Source: Euryarchaeota archaeon UBA602
GTDB lineage: Archaea; Thermoplasmatota; Poseidoniia; Poseidoniales; Thalassarchaeaceae
DNA: 32,009 nt
Assembly: GCA_002498455.1 (NCBI GenBank)
Contig: DAHO01000063.1
Span: 1 to 32,009 of the forward strand
Direction of reading: 5' to 3'
The notes beneath the pieces were generated by a model. The model was not told the DNA's origin. It worked only from the letters and a program-made list of their open reading frames with translations, and did not search any database. The stretch's first letter is position 1, and each line of letters begins with the position of its first letter. Both the position numbers and the translations under genes were made by a program. Positions 15,114-24,079 of this stretch are shown piece by piece.

Positions 15114-16238
15114 TCAAATGTCGCCGAGCAAATCGTCAATCTCTTCGCCTTCAGCCGCCTCAGGGTTGTTGCTCAACATGTCCTTCATCTGCATCAAAAC
15201 CTCAAGCTGCTGATCCTGCTTTGTCGCCATGGAATTCTCGTGCTGCAACTTGTTGATGAGGTCAAATGCTTCTTCCCACTGACGAATCCCGTAGAAGGAT
15301 TGGTCCGGTGTGAAGCGCTCGGTCTTGATGGTGCGCTGGAATGTTGCGAAGAAGATCATCTTGCGTAACATGCTGAATACGCTCCAACCCTTCTTGACTT
15401 CACCCTCTGCATTGGTTGTCGTTGTTGTACCACTGCCAGGGATAGCCACGCCTCCACCGACCGATTCGGTGCTCAGATGCGACCCATCTCCAATATCGCA
15501 GTAGATCGTATTGTAGCCGAAAACCGCCCCCATTGGAGTACGCTTGGTATGAACCTTGACGATGTCTTCATGCAAAACCCGGTGTGCATCTCGTTCGTAA
15601 AGGAACCATTGGTAGTGGATGATTCTCTCCGAAGTTACTGCATACAAGAAACTCTTCTGGTAAAGGAACGTCAGTAGCATGAAGATGGCGAAATAGACAA
15701 TCCCTGCGGTCGCGATATCGTATCCAAAGGGAATGAATTCTTGCTCAGTTCCCAGACCAAAGGGTAGGTTGGCTAACAAGGTGTCAAAGTTGATCACCAA
15801 GGGTGTAATTGAGACGATTATCAGATACAATGTCACCCAACGACCACTGGCAGGATGGTTGATGACGCGGTTGACCCATGTGAAAAACAGCATCACAAAG
15901 GCAAAACCAAGGCCATTCAACCAACCACTGGCTTCAACGAGGAAAAAGAACACTGATTCGTACCAAGTTGCGTCATCTGGAGCCGTGGCCCAATCGAAGA
16001 AAAGATGAATGCCAAGAATCATGAATCCGATAATGTACATCGGCATGAATGCAAAAATCGAACACCGACGAGTTAGGAGAATGTCTTCTCCATCACCAAC
16101 ACGCAGTTTTTTTTGCAGACGTGCTTGTGTTTTTGCGGCCACTTCCTCATCGGTCATTGGAGCTGATTCTTCTTCATCTTCTGCAGGAGCCATCGATGGC
16201 ATCATCGAAGGAATGGTCTCTTCTTCAGTCATGGGCAA
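15114..16238 (-). CDS. Multi-helix membrane protein with a bacterial-type PH (YdbS/bPH2-like) domain
   Basis: About 374 residues. An acidic, Met-rich N-terminus (residues 1-45) is followed by four to five hydrophobic helices (about 60-205) and then a stretch typical of bPH2 domains: SFLYAVTSERIIHYQWFLYERDAHRVLHEDIVKVHTKRTPMGAVFGYNTIYCDIGDGS, corresponding to y-vT-eRli---G---r---ei-l--I-dv-v-qs---r-lG-G-i-i. The C-terminal tail is helical and acidic. bPH2 proteins are membrane-associated and poorly characterised. It lies in the minus-strand run between the Trp-rich unknown protein and the TPR-like gene. Function unknown. Confidence 0.65.
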   Translation of the reverse strand: MPMTEEETIPSMMPSMAPAEDEEESAPMTDEEVAAKTQARLQKKLRVGDGEDILLTRRCSIFAFMPMYIIGFMILGIHLFFDWATAPDDATWYESVFFFLVEASGWLNGLGFAFVMLFFTWVNRVINHPASGRWVTLYLIIVSITPLVINFDTLLANLPFGLGTEQEFIPFGYDIATAGIVYFAIFMLLTFLYQKSFLYAVTSERIIHYQWFLYERDAHRVLHEDIVKVHTKRTPMGAVFGYNTIYCDIGDGSHLSTESVGGGVAIPGSGTTTTTNAEGEVKKGWSVFSMLRKMIFFATFQRTIKTERFTPDQSFYGIRQWEEAFDLINKLQHENSMATKQDQQLEVLMQMKDMLSNNPEAAEGEEIDDLLGDI

Positions 16239-16305
16239 ACCTCTGTGTAAACGTGAATTAGACAGCGCAGTATTTCATGCTATGGTAGATTCTCTTCAAG
16301 TTCGT

Positions 16306-17466
16306 TCAATGCAGCAATCCCCAAGCATGCTCCGCGTTGCCATGTACCCATTCAAAGTCATCTAGGGTCCGCACGCCCTTCTCATCGAGAATGGTCAACG
16401 ATTCTACCTCCAGGGGGTACTCGTTGTAAGTCAAGTGACTCACCAGACCAGCCCTCGTCGGCTGATCAAAGGTCCAGTGGGCTCGATTCGCCGCCTTTAC
16501 CCGGAGACCAACCTGAGTTCGACCGTTCCAAACCCGAATGGCAAATCGTGGAAGCAACTCACCGTGGGCATCGCAATCAAAATCAGATTCAGGGGGGAGC
16601 AATTCAACTTCACAGCGCTCAAATCGTTCACTTCGACCTCGTTTTTCGTCGTGAAGTAAACCTGCGGTCCGAATCGGAAATTGCGCTACATCACGTAATT
16701 TCCATGCCCTTGAATCTCGAGCTGTCATCGAAAAAGATGCATGTGGAATAAACCAATCAAGGTAAGTGCCATCGCTGAAATGTAAGAACCCCCAAAACCA
16801 CGGTATTGAAGGAGCCTGTACGGTGACTTTCTGGAAGTAAGCCGTCCCTTGCACCGAGTCTTCACCGACCATTCCATGGCATTTACAGGCATGTAGGCGT
16901 ATGATATCGTAACCCATTGAGTTACCGAATACGTTGTTGGAATACGCTGCCGAGGAGGCGGCTTTGGTCCAAGGGGTGATTTTCAAATCGAATCGTTCCG
17001 GGGCTCCGTTTTCAACTGCAGATGCATCGCCTTTGCATTTCAACCAGAAATGGCTTCCATCGTCAGCGAGGCCCATGGACAAATCCTCGGTTGCGACTGG
17101 AACGACCGCCCCCGACCCGGGGAATTCACCTGTACCCGGCCAGTCGGGATGTTGGCCATCCATGGCCACAATTCGTGTCTCATGCATCAGATAGGGCTCA
17201 TGCATATCTTCGCCATCATACCACCACGCACAAACCATGCCTGGCAAGGTGTGTCGACCATCCTCATCAATGTGGAAGCGACCCTCGGGTTTCCATTCGT
17301 GCTCATTGACGCGTACATGAGGAGCATCTTTGGTTGACCACAACACCATCAGTTGCCGACTCCGCTTTGGGTTCTTGGCATCGGGCAGGACAATCAACCA
17401 CCACCACCACCACCAAGAAAGACGCCGCAATGGCGGCAGAGTATCCAATCTCCATAATGAGGACAA
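16306..17466 (-). CDS. Unknown Trp-rich beta protein, possibly lipocalin/CrtC-like, with a hexa-Trp run
   Basis: Not firmly recognised. The 386 residues are rich in Trp, Gly and His with alternating hydrophobic strands (LHACKCHGMVGEDSVQGTAYFQ, IPWFWGFLHFSDGTYLDWFIP), which faintly recalls the duplicated lipocalin-like folds of carotenoid hydratase (CrtC) and AttH proteins; this is a guess from pattern only. Residues ~18-23 are six consecutive Trp encoded by six TGG codons. The start is taken as TTG 17466, with GGAGG four bases upstream; the first downstream ATG (MVLWSTKD) would drop the Trp run. No signal peptide or metal motif is certain. It follows ABC permease B by 45 bp, so it is probably in the same transcript and may work with the exporter. 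Confidence 0.55.
   Translation of the reverse strand: MSSLWRLDTLPPLRRLSWWWWWWLIVLPDAKNPKRSRQLMVLWSTKDAPHVRVNEHEWKPEGRFHIDEDGRHTLPGMVCAWWYDGEDMHEPYLMHETRIVAMDGQHPDWPGTGEFPGSGAVVPVATEDLSMGLADDGSHFWLKCKGDASAVENGAPERFDLKITPWTKAASSAAYSNNVFGNSMGYDIIRLHACKCHGMVGEDSVQGTAYFQKVTVQAPSIPWFWGFLHFSDGTYLDWFIPHASFSMTARDSRAWKLRDVAQFPIRTAGLLHDEKRGRSERFERCEVELLPPESDFDCDAHGELLPRFAIRVWNGRTQVGLRVKAANRAHWTFDQPTRAGLVSHLTYNEYPLEVESLTILDEKGVRTLDDFEWVHGNAEHAWGLLH
17398..17415 (-). repeat. (TGG)6 microsatellite coding for six Trp
   Basis: Six perfect tandem TGG codons (CCA on the plus strand), in frame near the N-terminus of the unknown Trp-rich protein. Bounded by TCT (Ser) and TTG (Leu). Confidence 0.9.
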
Positions 17467-17511
17467 ATCGCCTCCAAAGGTCTCAGGAGCTTGCGGTTGG
17501 ATTTAATCACC

Positions 17512-18750
17512 TCAATGTAATTCACGCTTTTTGAACATCGATTGTCCAACCAAAATACCCACACCAGTAATCATCAGAAGTACAACAATTGACAGTGCCA
17601 TGTTCAGTAGAGGATTTGCGGTCGGGAATGGCGTACCCCAGATCCCCCACAGTGCGAGTTCCAATGGATTGAAATCACCCTGAGACCAAGCCGGTAATTT
17701 TGTCAGACCATTCCAATAGTTCCAATCGCCCCAGACCAGCCAAGCTGTAGAATTGATGATCTCCGTACACCAAAATGAGACCGACATTGAGGTCAATGCT
17801 TTCATTCGCACTGAAGAACCACTGCTAGCCGTCCCTAAGAGCAACATGAAGAATTCAAAAGTCGCATAGAAGAATACTGCAATGTATCCAAACTTTCTTC
17901 CAATCAGGCCGAAAGTGACGAAAATCACAGAATAAACCAATACGGCCAACAATACGGCCAACATGATTCCAAACCAGATCCCTAAATCTGAAAATCGGAA
18001 TATTGAGTCTCCGGGACCGAAGAAACCGGTGACCAAAGCACAGAGCAAAATGAGACCGATGAAGTAAGGCCAAGCGATTCCCAAGAATCCAAGGACCCTG
18101 TACATCAAAATTTCAGCTCTTGCAATCGGCTTTCCAACGAGGTAATGCAGCGTCCCCGCCTCCTGCTCATTTCGAATAAGGCCCGTGGCCAAGAACATTG
18201 GAAGGAAAAGACCTAGAACGAAAATAAATCCAAACTTCGCGAATCCAACAAGGAATGAACGATGGACGGTCTCTTCCAAAAATACGGCTTCATTGGGATC
18301 TTCATCGACATTGGGGTCAGCATCAATCGAAACCAAAACCCCATTGCTATCGTAATTGTAAATCACGTTACAATCAATCCCATCCCCATTCCAATCTCTA
18401 TCAAACGGTTCCCTAGCCCAACAATCCCCATCATTGTCAACATCGCCAACACTCTTCAATTGAGACCCATCCCACTCAGATGGATCCTCATCAATCAGTC
18501 CATCTCCATCGTTATCAGAAATCCATTCGGGTAGATTCGGGCCTTCAGACATGGCGTCGATATAGAAAAGTAAGACGATACTTACTAAAATCAAACCGAT
18601 GGAACCTAACACCCAAGTCGAACGCTTCTTCCGATATTGTCGCATGGTAAATTCGGCAACTGCTGTGGCTTTCCGATCCAGTTTAGTCCAAACGGTTTCG
18701 GAGAGATTGCGCTTGGGAGGACCTGGGGTCATTTGGGGAGGTTGCTGCAT
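17512..18750 (-). CDS. ABC-2 type exporter permease B with an external DxDxDG calcium-loop-like insert
   Basis: The membrane subunit of an ABC exporter. One helix (about residues 46-65) is followed by an extracytoplasmic stretch of about 76 residues (79-154) with repeated acidic loops: DNDGDGLIDEDP, DVDNDGDCW, DWNGDGIDC and DADPNVDEDPNE. These resemble thrombospondin type 3/dockerin-like calcium-binding loops, and two Cys could form a disulfide. Then come five or so helices with ATGLIRNEQEAGTLHYLVGKPIARAEIL, the cytoplasmic coupling segment typical of ABC-2 permeases (E--GT---l---P--R-e-l). Length is 412 residues. The start overlaps the stop of ATPase B (TAATG). The family is clear; the substrate is unknown. 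The insert could sense or bind an extracellular cation, but this is inference. Confidence 0.82.
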   Translation of the reverse strand: MQQPPQMTPGPPKRNLSETVWTKLDRKATAVAEFTMRQYRKKRSTWVLGSIGLILVSIVLLFYIDAMSEGPNLPEWISDNDGDGLIDEDPSEWDGSQLKSVGDVDNDGDCWAREPFDRDWNGDGIDCNVIYNYDSNGVLVSIDADPNVDEDPNEAVFLEETVHRSFLVGFAKFGFIFVLGLFLPMFLATGLIRNEQEAGTLHYLVGKPIARAEILMYRVLGFLGIAWPYFIGLILLCALVTGFFGPGDSIFRFSDLGIWFGIMLAVLLAVLVYSVIFVTFGLIGRKFGYIAVFFYATFEFFMLLLGTASSGSSVRMKALTSMSVSFWCTEIINSTAWLVWGDWNYWNGLTKLPAWSQGDFNPLELALWGIWGTPFPTANPLLNMALSIVVLLMITGVGILVGQSMFKKRELH

Positions 18751-19742
18751 TATGAACGGCCCCCAATTAAGTAGCCCAGTAAGGATTCCAAATTGTCATC
18801 TGGATTTTCAATGGCAGTGACTTGGACCCCCGATTCAACGATGAGGGCGGGCAACCCTTGATGCACATCGGATAGGTTGTTGGTTTCGATAATCAGTTCC
18901 TGAGGATTGGGAAATCTTACACCGTAAACAGAGGGGTGGTGCAATACCGTTCGCCCCAACTCACGTGGATTGGGTGTCCTCAACAGGATTCGATGTGGAA
19001 TGTGATCAAGCAACTCTCGAATCGCATGGAGATTGCCTAGAGCCAGCAATCGACCATTGTGGAGAATCACGATTTGCTCGGTGATGCGCTCGATTTCTGA
19101 AAGGATATGACTGGTGACGATGATTGTTTTACCCATGGCGCCCAATTCACGAATGACATTCATGATCGTGGTCCGAGCGAGAGGGTCACAGCCCTGAAGT
19201 GGTTCATCTAGAACGATCAAATCGGGATCATTGACCAATGCATGAGCTATCTTCACGCGTTGGCGCATCCCTTTACTGTACTTGCCAATCTCCTTGTTGG
19301 CCACATCGGTTAGGCCCACGAAATCCAATACATGCAGGGCCTTCTCTTTGGCCTCGTCACGCGTATTTCCATGAAGGCGGGCGAGGGTGGTGACGAAATC
19401 CAATCCCGTCATCCAATCATACAACTTCTCTGACTCACTGACGTAGCCTAGGCGGTGGTATGGAGCGGGATTCTTGAAGGGGTCTGTGCCAAACAACCGT
19501 ATCTGTCCTTGACTGGGTTGAATGCGACCTACAATCATCTTCAGCAAGGTCGATTTACCGGCACCATTCATCCCTAGGACGCCGGTAACACCTCCACTGA
19601 TGGCCAAACTCACATCATTCAATCCAATGACTTGACCGTACCATTTGGAGACATGATCGACCATGATTGCAGGAGCTTCTGGAATCTTCTGCCAGTCTTG
19701 GTTGGGCTGCCCTTCGCCCACTTGTTGCATGTCAGGCATCAT
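18750..19742 (-). CDS. ABC exporter ATP-binding protein B
   Basis: Nucleotide-binding subunit, 330 residues. Walker A is GMNGAGKST, Q-loop VSESEKLYDW, ABC signature YSKGMRQRVKIAHAL, Walker B LIVLDEPLQGCD, switch His in IVTSHILSEIE. The D-loop region reads LQGCDP where most exporters have TxGLDP. After the ATPase core there is the C-terminal extension typical of ABC-2 exporter ATPases. The gene overlaps permease A upstream (stop/start TGAATG) and permease B downstream by one base, so it belongs to the four-gene exporter operon. Substrate unknown. Confidence 0.9.
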   Translation of the reverse strand: MMPDMQQVGEGQPNQDWQKIPEAPAIMVDHVSKWYGQVIGLNDVSLAISGGVTGVLGMNGAGKSTLLKMIVGRIQPSQGQIRLFGTDPFKNPAPYHRLGYVSESEKLYDWMTGLDFVTTLARLHGNTRDEAKEKALHVLDFVGLTDVANKEIGKYSKGMRQRVKIAHALVNDPDLIVLDEPLQGCDPLARTTIMNVIRELGAMGKTIIVTSHILSEIERITEQIVILHNGRLLALGNLHAIRELLDHIPHRILLRTPNPRELGRTVLHHPSVYGVRFPNPQELIIETNNLSDVHQGLPALIVESGVQVTAIENPDDNLESLLGYLIGGRS

Positions 19743-20824
19743 TCACGCGTCACCTCCAGAGAATTCACACGACTGATGAGTACATACAGCGATACGGCAT
19801 TCATCACTAGTAGAACCACAAATGACCATGCGACGGGGAAATCATAGGTCGGATTCAGACCCATCATCCATTGCCCAGTATGGGCTAAGTTGTCGTATGG
19901 GCTGATCAAGTACAGCGTATCTCGCTCAAACAGGAGTTTGATGAGGAAGGCCAATATTCGGGTTCCGAAAATGACTCCGAGGAAAGATGCTGCTGGGAAG
20001 AATCGCCCCGTACTCAGGCTAGAGAGGGCCAACCCGATGCTGGTGAAGGTGAACACCAGCATGATGGCCACCACCAATCCACCCATGAAGTAGGTCGTTG
20101 TATCCAGAAGGAAGGCCCAGCCTTCATTGTTGAGAACAATTCCTGCTGCAAAGTATGCGCAGTAAGAAATGACAATCACCAATGACAAAATGGAGGCAGC
20201 TGAGAGGAATTTCATCAGAGTGTAATCTGTTCTTGTAACCGGTCTTGAGAAATAAATTGCAGAAGTGCCATGCTGACGGTCCTCTGAAATCAAGCCTCCC
20301 ACCACCACTGCAGTCAACAGGGGCCAACAACAGGTGTTGTGGAAAGTTCCTAGCACATGCCCCCACAGATTGGCTCGATTGATCCCATAGAATTCCATCA
20401 AGAATTCAATGTTCGTGAGGACGGCCAATAGGAGCGAAAAAATGGGCAGAAAGGAACCGAATAAAATCAACACAATGAGCAGCTTTGTCGATAAGGGCCA
20501 GGGGCGGTGCCCCTTGGTGAACAAACCGTAGACGTGGTGGCGTAGAATGGACCAATTTCGAACCCATCGAGGATTGAGAACTCCACGCCACGGCCGATAG
20601 ATTTGATGGAAGATTGTTCCCGCCTCAACCGAAGCACTCTGGGCGACAATCGCGACGTTTTGTCCTTCTCCTTCATCAGTGCCATAGGCCGCTTCCATTC
20701 GCGCTTTTCCGGTTACTGCAAGACCCGATTCGCCCAAAAATTCAGCTTCTTTTTCAGAGGTCGGAGGTGTGTCGGGCGCCTGAGGTAGAAGGTCGCCTAA
20801 GTCGAAAGATTCGTCCTCACTCAT
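19739..20824 (-). CDS. ABC-2 type exporter permease A
   Basis: Membrane subunit of 361 residues. A soluble N-terminal segment of about 110 residues precedes six hydrophobic helices. The coupling segment GGLISEDRQHGTSAIYFSRPVTRTDYTLMKFLSAA matches the ABC-2 permease pattern (isEdr--GT---l-SRPvsR-dyl--K). It overlaps ATPase A upstream by 4 bp (ATGA) and ATPase B downstream. Together with permease B it suggests either one heterodimeric exporter or two related exporters made from the same message. Unlike permease B it has no acidic external insert. Confidence 0.85.
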   Translation of the reverse strand: MSEDESFDLGDLLPQAPDTPPTSEKEAEFLGESGLAVTGKARMEAAYGTDEGEGQNVAIVAQSASVEAGTIFHQIYRPWRGVLNPRWVRNWSILRHHVYGLFTKGHRPWPLSTKLLIVLILFGSFLPIFSLLLAVLTNIEFLMEFYGINRANLWGHVLGTFHNTCCWPLLTAVVVGGLISEDRQHGTSAIYFSRPVTRTDYTLMKFLSAASILSLVIVISYCAYFAAGIVLNNEGWAFLLDTTTYFMGGLVVAIMLVFTFTSIGLALSSLSTGRFFPAASFLGVIFGTRILAFLIKLLFERDTLYLISPYDNLAHTGQWMMGLNPTYDFPVAWSFVVLLVMNAVSLYVLISRVNSLEVTRE

Positions 20825-21834
20825 GCGATTTGCCTCCCCTGATTGGCAGCATTGTCCATTGCAGGAGTTGTGCTTTCCAGCAAATCACTACTTGATTTGA
20901 CGGTGTATCCCAAACGGTCCATGATGACAATGAAGAGATCTTCCAAACTGGGCTCGTAATCCTGCATTTTTCGAATCTGAACACCGGTTTTCGCCGCGGC
21001 TTCAATAATCGTACCGTAAGTGGAATCATCGACACGAGTAATTCGCATGACCCTTCCAGTTCGACGTACAGATTGACCCATGTCGTTCAATTTCTCTTCG
21101 AGTTTACTGGCTCCACCCCAAACGAAAATTTCGATTTCACGATCAATGGCCTTGAGATCTTCAATTCGACCCTGAGCGATTACCTGTCCTTTGTGAATCA
21201 TCAACATTCGGTCGCAAATCCGCTCAACATCATCCATGAGGTGACTGCTCATGATGATAGAACGGCCGCCTTGTTTGACCACTTGAAACAGAGTATCCAA
21301 CATGAATGTTCGAGATCGAGCATCCAAGCCATTGGTTGGTTCGTCGCAGATGAGTAGGTCAGGGTCATGGATCAAGGCACAGGCCAACTTTGCGGACTGT
21401 TCCATTCCCGTGCTATATGTCGAAATTTGTCGGTATCGCTGATCCTTGAGACCCACATACTCCAATACTTCGTGAGCACGCTGAGTCGCAGCAAATGGAT
21501 TCATTCCAAGCAACTCTCCGGAGTAGCGCACTTGGTCAATGGCCGGCATATCAGGGGTCAGACAATCGTATTCGGGCATGTACCCAATTCTTTGTCGAAT
21601 CTTAGCCCCCTCTGTTGCGATGTCATGGCCCAATACTTTGCCTCCACCGCTTGTCAATGCAATCAGGCCGAGAATCGTCTTCAGAAGCGTTGATTTTCCA
21701 GCCCCATTGGGCCCCAGTAATCCAGTTGCACCGGTTTTCACAGAGATGTTTACACTATCGAGTGCAACGTGTTCACCGTACTTCTTGACGAGGTCATTGG
21801 TTTGAATAATCCAATCCTCTGTCAACTGACTCAC
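20821..21834 (-). CDS. ABC exporter ATP-binding protein A
   Basis: Nucleotide-binding subunit, about 337 residues. Walker A is GPNGAGKST, Q-loop MPEYDCL, signature YSTGMEQSAKLACAL (a weak version of LSGGQ), Walker B LLICDEPTNGLD, switch His in IMSSHLMDDVERI. A C-terminal extension follows the core. It is first of the four overlapping ABC genes and lies 72 bp after tgtA. The start is GTG 21834 by frame; TTG 21825 has a better-placed GGTGAG upstream and is a good alternative. Substrate unknown. Confidence 0.9.
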   Translation of the reverse strand: MSQLTEDWIIQTNDLVKKYGEHVALDSVNISVKTGATGLLGPNGAGKSTLLKTILGLIALTSGGGKVLGHDIATEGAKIRQRIGYMPEYDCLTPDMPAIDQVRYSGELLGMNPFAATQRAHEVLEYVGLKDQRYRQISTYSTGMEQSAKLACALIHDPDLLICDEPTNGLDARSRTFMLDTLFQVVKQGGRSIIMSSHLMDDVERICDRMLMIHKGQVIAQGRIEDLKAIDREIEIFVWGGASKLEEKLNDMGQSVRRTGRVMRITRVDDSTYGTIIEAAAKTGVQIRKMQDYEPSLEDLFIVIMDRLGYTVKSSSDLLESTTPAMDNAANQGRQIA

Positions 21835-21839
21835 CCCAC

Positions 21840-21854
21840 CGATTCTATGAATCG
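21840..21854. promoter_or_regulatory. Inverted repeat upstream of the ABC exporter operon
   Basis: CGATTC, TAT, GAATCG: perfect 6-bp arms with a 3-bp spacer, a few bases upstream of the ATPase A start. The spacing suits a dimeric regulator's site or a leader hairpin. Role inferred. Confidence 0.3.
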
Positions 21855-21886
21855 TCGGAGGTACTGACCTGAAGATGCTCTATGAA

Positions 21887-21902
21887 CCATGCCCCGGCAT
21901 GG
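21887..21902 (-). terminator. Hairpin just after the tgtA stop codon
   Basis: CCATGCC-CC-GGCATGG, a 7-bp inverted repeat (6-bp stem with 4-nt loop when folded), four bases past the tgtA TAG stop. It could attenuate or process the message between tgtA and the ABC genes. It is not followed by a T-run, so the terminator call is weak. Confidence 0.25.
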
Positions 21903-21906
21903 GTGA

Positions 21907-23919
21907 CTAATCTCCGATACCATCGCGAATCTTGATGGCGATGCCTTTGGTGAAGCAGGCGACCTCATCGGCCGTACACAAGGACACACCATGACCGATG
22001 AATTCACCATTCAGATCCTCGACAAGGCAAGGCAACCCTGGTGTGAGCTCACCCTTGACTTCAACAATGAATCCATGCATGACATTTCGTCCTTTGCGAG
22101 TGAATGGAACTGAATCTTCATTGACAACTACGGTTGGAATTGCCGTTCCATGGAGGCGTCTAGCCCCCTCCAAAGTCAAACTCAAACCTCCATCTCGCAT
22201 TCTTGGCGACAACAAATGCTCTCCATCTGAAGCATGCACGTTTCTGACACGATGTGTTTTACTATAGACAAACGTGCTGTTCGAAATCAATTCTTCTGAA
22301 GTGGGTTCATCGACATCAAGGAAATAGCGGACTTTATCGGCAATCATCTTTCGGTCAAGTTCGACTCTTTCAACCTCTCGATTCACGCCAGAACCCAGGG
22401 CTGACTCAATCAGTTCCAAGTTCATCTGTTTTCCATTATCGATTGATATCCTCACGGTCTTTTCGACACCAGCCAACATGGCTTCAAGATCGAATTCAAT
22501 GTCCTCTTCAGACAACGAGCTCCAGATTGATTTAGGACCCATCAAATGCGTCCAAGGACTAACATCTTCCAGGCTGTAAGGCAGTAGACCCATGGGCGTC
22601 TCGATGAAGACCTCCGCATCCGGCCACCTTCGGGCAATGGTGTGAACCAACCCTCCGATTTTGTCCCTCCAAGGGCCGGAGGCACCTGAGACGAGAATGG
22701 CCTGCTTGGCACCGGATACATAGGATGTGAGGAGACGGCCCAATGCGGCTACAGAAGGTGGCGTAGTTGGTAAATCCTGACTTGTTCGCACGCCACCATC
22801 ACGAAGTGGATTTGTAGCGGATACCAAACCCGCGGGCATGTGCTCATAGAGATACTCTGTCGCCTCCCGCAAAGCAGCATTTGTGTGGCTTCGTTCTTCG
22901 ACCAATTTCCAAATGGTACCATCACGAATGGCTTGACGACATCGAGCCAGTTCCGAGGCAGTGACTTCCAAGTTGTGTCGGGCCAACAGTTCGCAGCGTG
23001 CGTCATCGGCAAGCGCCATGACACTTGCAGGAGTTTGTCCTGCCAACGCTTCTGTCGCAATGGGGAACTCTGCTAAATCACCGAGCTTAACTGTCCCCCA
23101 TGGCATCAGCATTCGATCATCTCTTGCAAACAAAGCGTATGCGGCAGAGTCGAACAAATCAGCACCCAAAGCGACGCAAATCGGGAAGAGATGTGGATGG
23201 CCACAGCCAAAGATGTGCACGGGGCGATTCCAAGGAATATGTTCCCGACAGGCAAGAATGATTTCGACAAGCTCGCGATATCGTTGACGTTCCATCAAAG
23301 GAACAATGCCACCAATCGGGTGTACACCGAATCCATACTCAGCCATTCCAACTGCGCTTTGGGTCCTCAAATCAGCATGAACTCCACCCTGAATTGGTCC
23401 ATTCAGCAAGGTTCCTTCGGCAGCATCGATGGAGACTCCGGCACGAGCAATTGTTTCCCGAACAGCCTCCTTCACCTCTTCTTTGGTCATGTCAGGTGTT
23501 CCAAATACATCGAGCATGGTTGCAATGTCAACACCTATGTCTCGCTGAAAGGAGACTATCTCCTCAATTCCGACTTCAACATCGCCGTAAACGTAATTCT
23601 GGAAAGTACCCGAGTCCGTCATAATGACTCCGGGGTAATCCAACAGAGCATGCACTCCATCTTCCAAAGCTTTAGATTTCAGTTTGTCATGTTTCCAAAT
23701 CACATATGAATTGGTGATTAAGGCTTCAAAACCGTAACGCTCCCACAACTCTCTGGGCTCGACGGTTCGAATGTTTGGGTTGATGACAGGAAGCAAGCAA
23801 GGAGTGTTCAGTACATGCGTCGAAGTGTGGAGCTTGCCCAGGCGAGCCCAACCGTCACGTTCCGTCATCTCAAATTTCCCATGATCGCCCTCTCGACATG
23901 GGGTGGGGTCCCTGTTCAT
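21907..23919 (-). CDS. tgtA: Archaeal tRNA-guanine(15) transglycosylase with PUA domain, zinc-ligand motif absent
   Basis: ArcTGT swaps guanine-15 of tRNA for preQ0, the first step to archaeosine. The catalytic TIM barrel is canonical: RDGWARLGKL, TPCLLPVINPN, ALITNSYVIW, IMTDSGTFQ (acid/base Asp), PIQGGVHADLR, GGIVPLM, HIFGCGHP and LFDSAAYALFARD (nucleophile Asp). The expected FPCSCPVC zinc loop is replaced by FPIATEALAGQ (about 23035-23070), although the following RCELLARHNLEV matches the family. C-terminal C1/C2 domains and a PUA domain (VVVNEDSVPFTRKGRNVMHGFIVEV ... GIAIKIRDG) complete the full-length archaeal architecture. The start is uncertain: ATG 23919 or ATG 23868 (MTERDGWARLG), the latter matching family N-termini better. 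Confidence 0.9.
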   Translation of the reverse strand: MNRDPTPCREGDHGKFEMTERDGWARLGKLHTSTHVLNTPCLLPVINPNIRTVEPRELWERYGFEALITNSYVIWKHDKLKSKALEDGVHALLDYPGVIMTDSGTFQNYVYGDVEVGIEEIVSFQRDIGVDIATMLDVFGTPDMTKEEVKEAVRETIARAGVSIDAAEGTLLNGPIQGGVHADLRTQSAVGMAEYGFGVHPIGGIVPLMERQRYRELVEIILACREHIPWNRPVHIFGCGHPHLFPICVALGADLFDSAAYALFARDDRMLMPWGTVKLGDLAEFPIATEALAGQTPASVMALADDARCELLARHNLEVTASELARCRQAIRDGTIWKLVEERSHTNAALREATEYLYEHMPAGLVSATNPLRDGGVRTSQDLPTTPPSVAALGRLLTSYVSGAKQAILVSGASGPWRDKIGGLVHTIARRWPDAEVFIETPMGLLPYSLEDVSPWTHLMGPKSIWSSLSEEDIEFDLEAMLAGVEKTVRISIDNGKQMNLELIESALGSGVNREVERVELDRKMIADKVRYFLDVDEPTSEELISNSTFVYSKTHRVRNVHASDGEHLLSPRMRDGGLSLTLEGARRLHGTAIPTVVVNEDSVPFTRKGRNVMHGFIVEVKGELTPGLPCLVEDLNGEFIGHGVSLCTADEVACFTKGIAIKIRDGIGD

Positions 23920-24079
23920 TGAACTGTGGCGCACCGCCCATGGTTTTCAGACATTCGGAAGAGGGGAGAAGATATTCTTGTGCAAGATCCACTTGAAGAC
24001 ATCAAAATTCGATAGAATTACGGATTTTTCTTTTGACTGTAAAACATCAATTCATAACCATTGAGTCCTAGTTTGACCC
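23920..24079. promoter_or_regulatory. AT-rich divergent intergenic region between tgtA and the ABC1 kinase
   Basis: The longest gap in the window (160 bp, or 211 bp with the shorter tgtA start). The half nearest the kinase gene (about 24000-24060) is markedly AT-rich with TTTTTC and AAAAC tracts and is the likely promoter zone. I see no tRNA, small ORF or clear operator in it. Confidence 0.3.
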
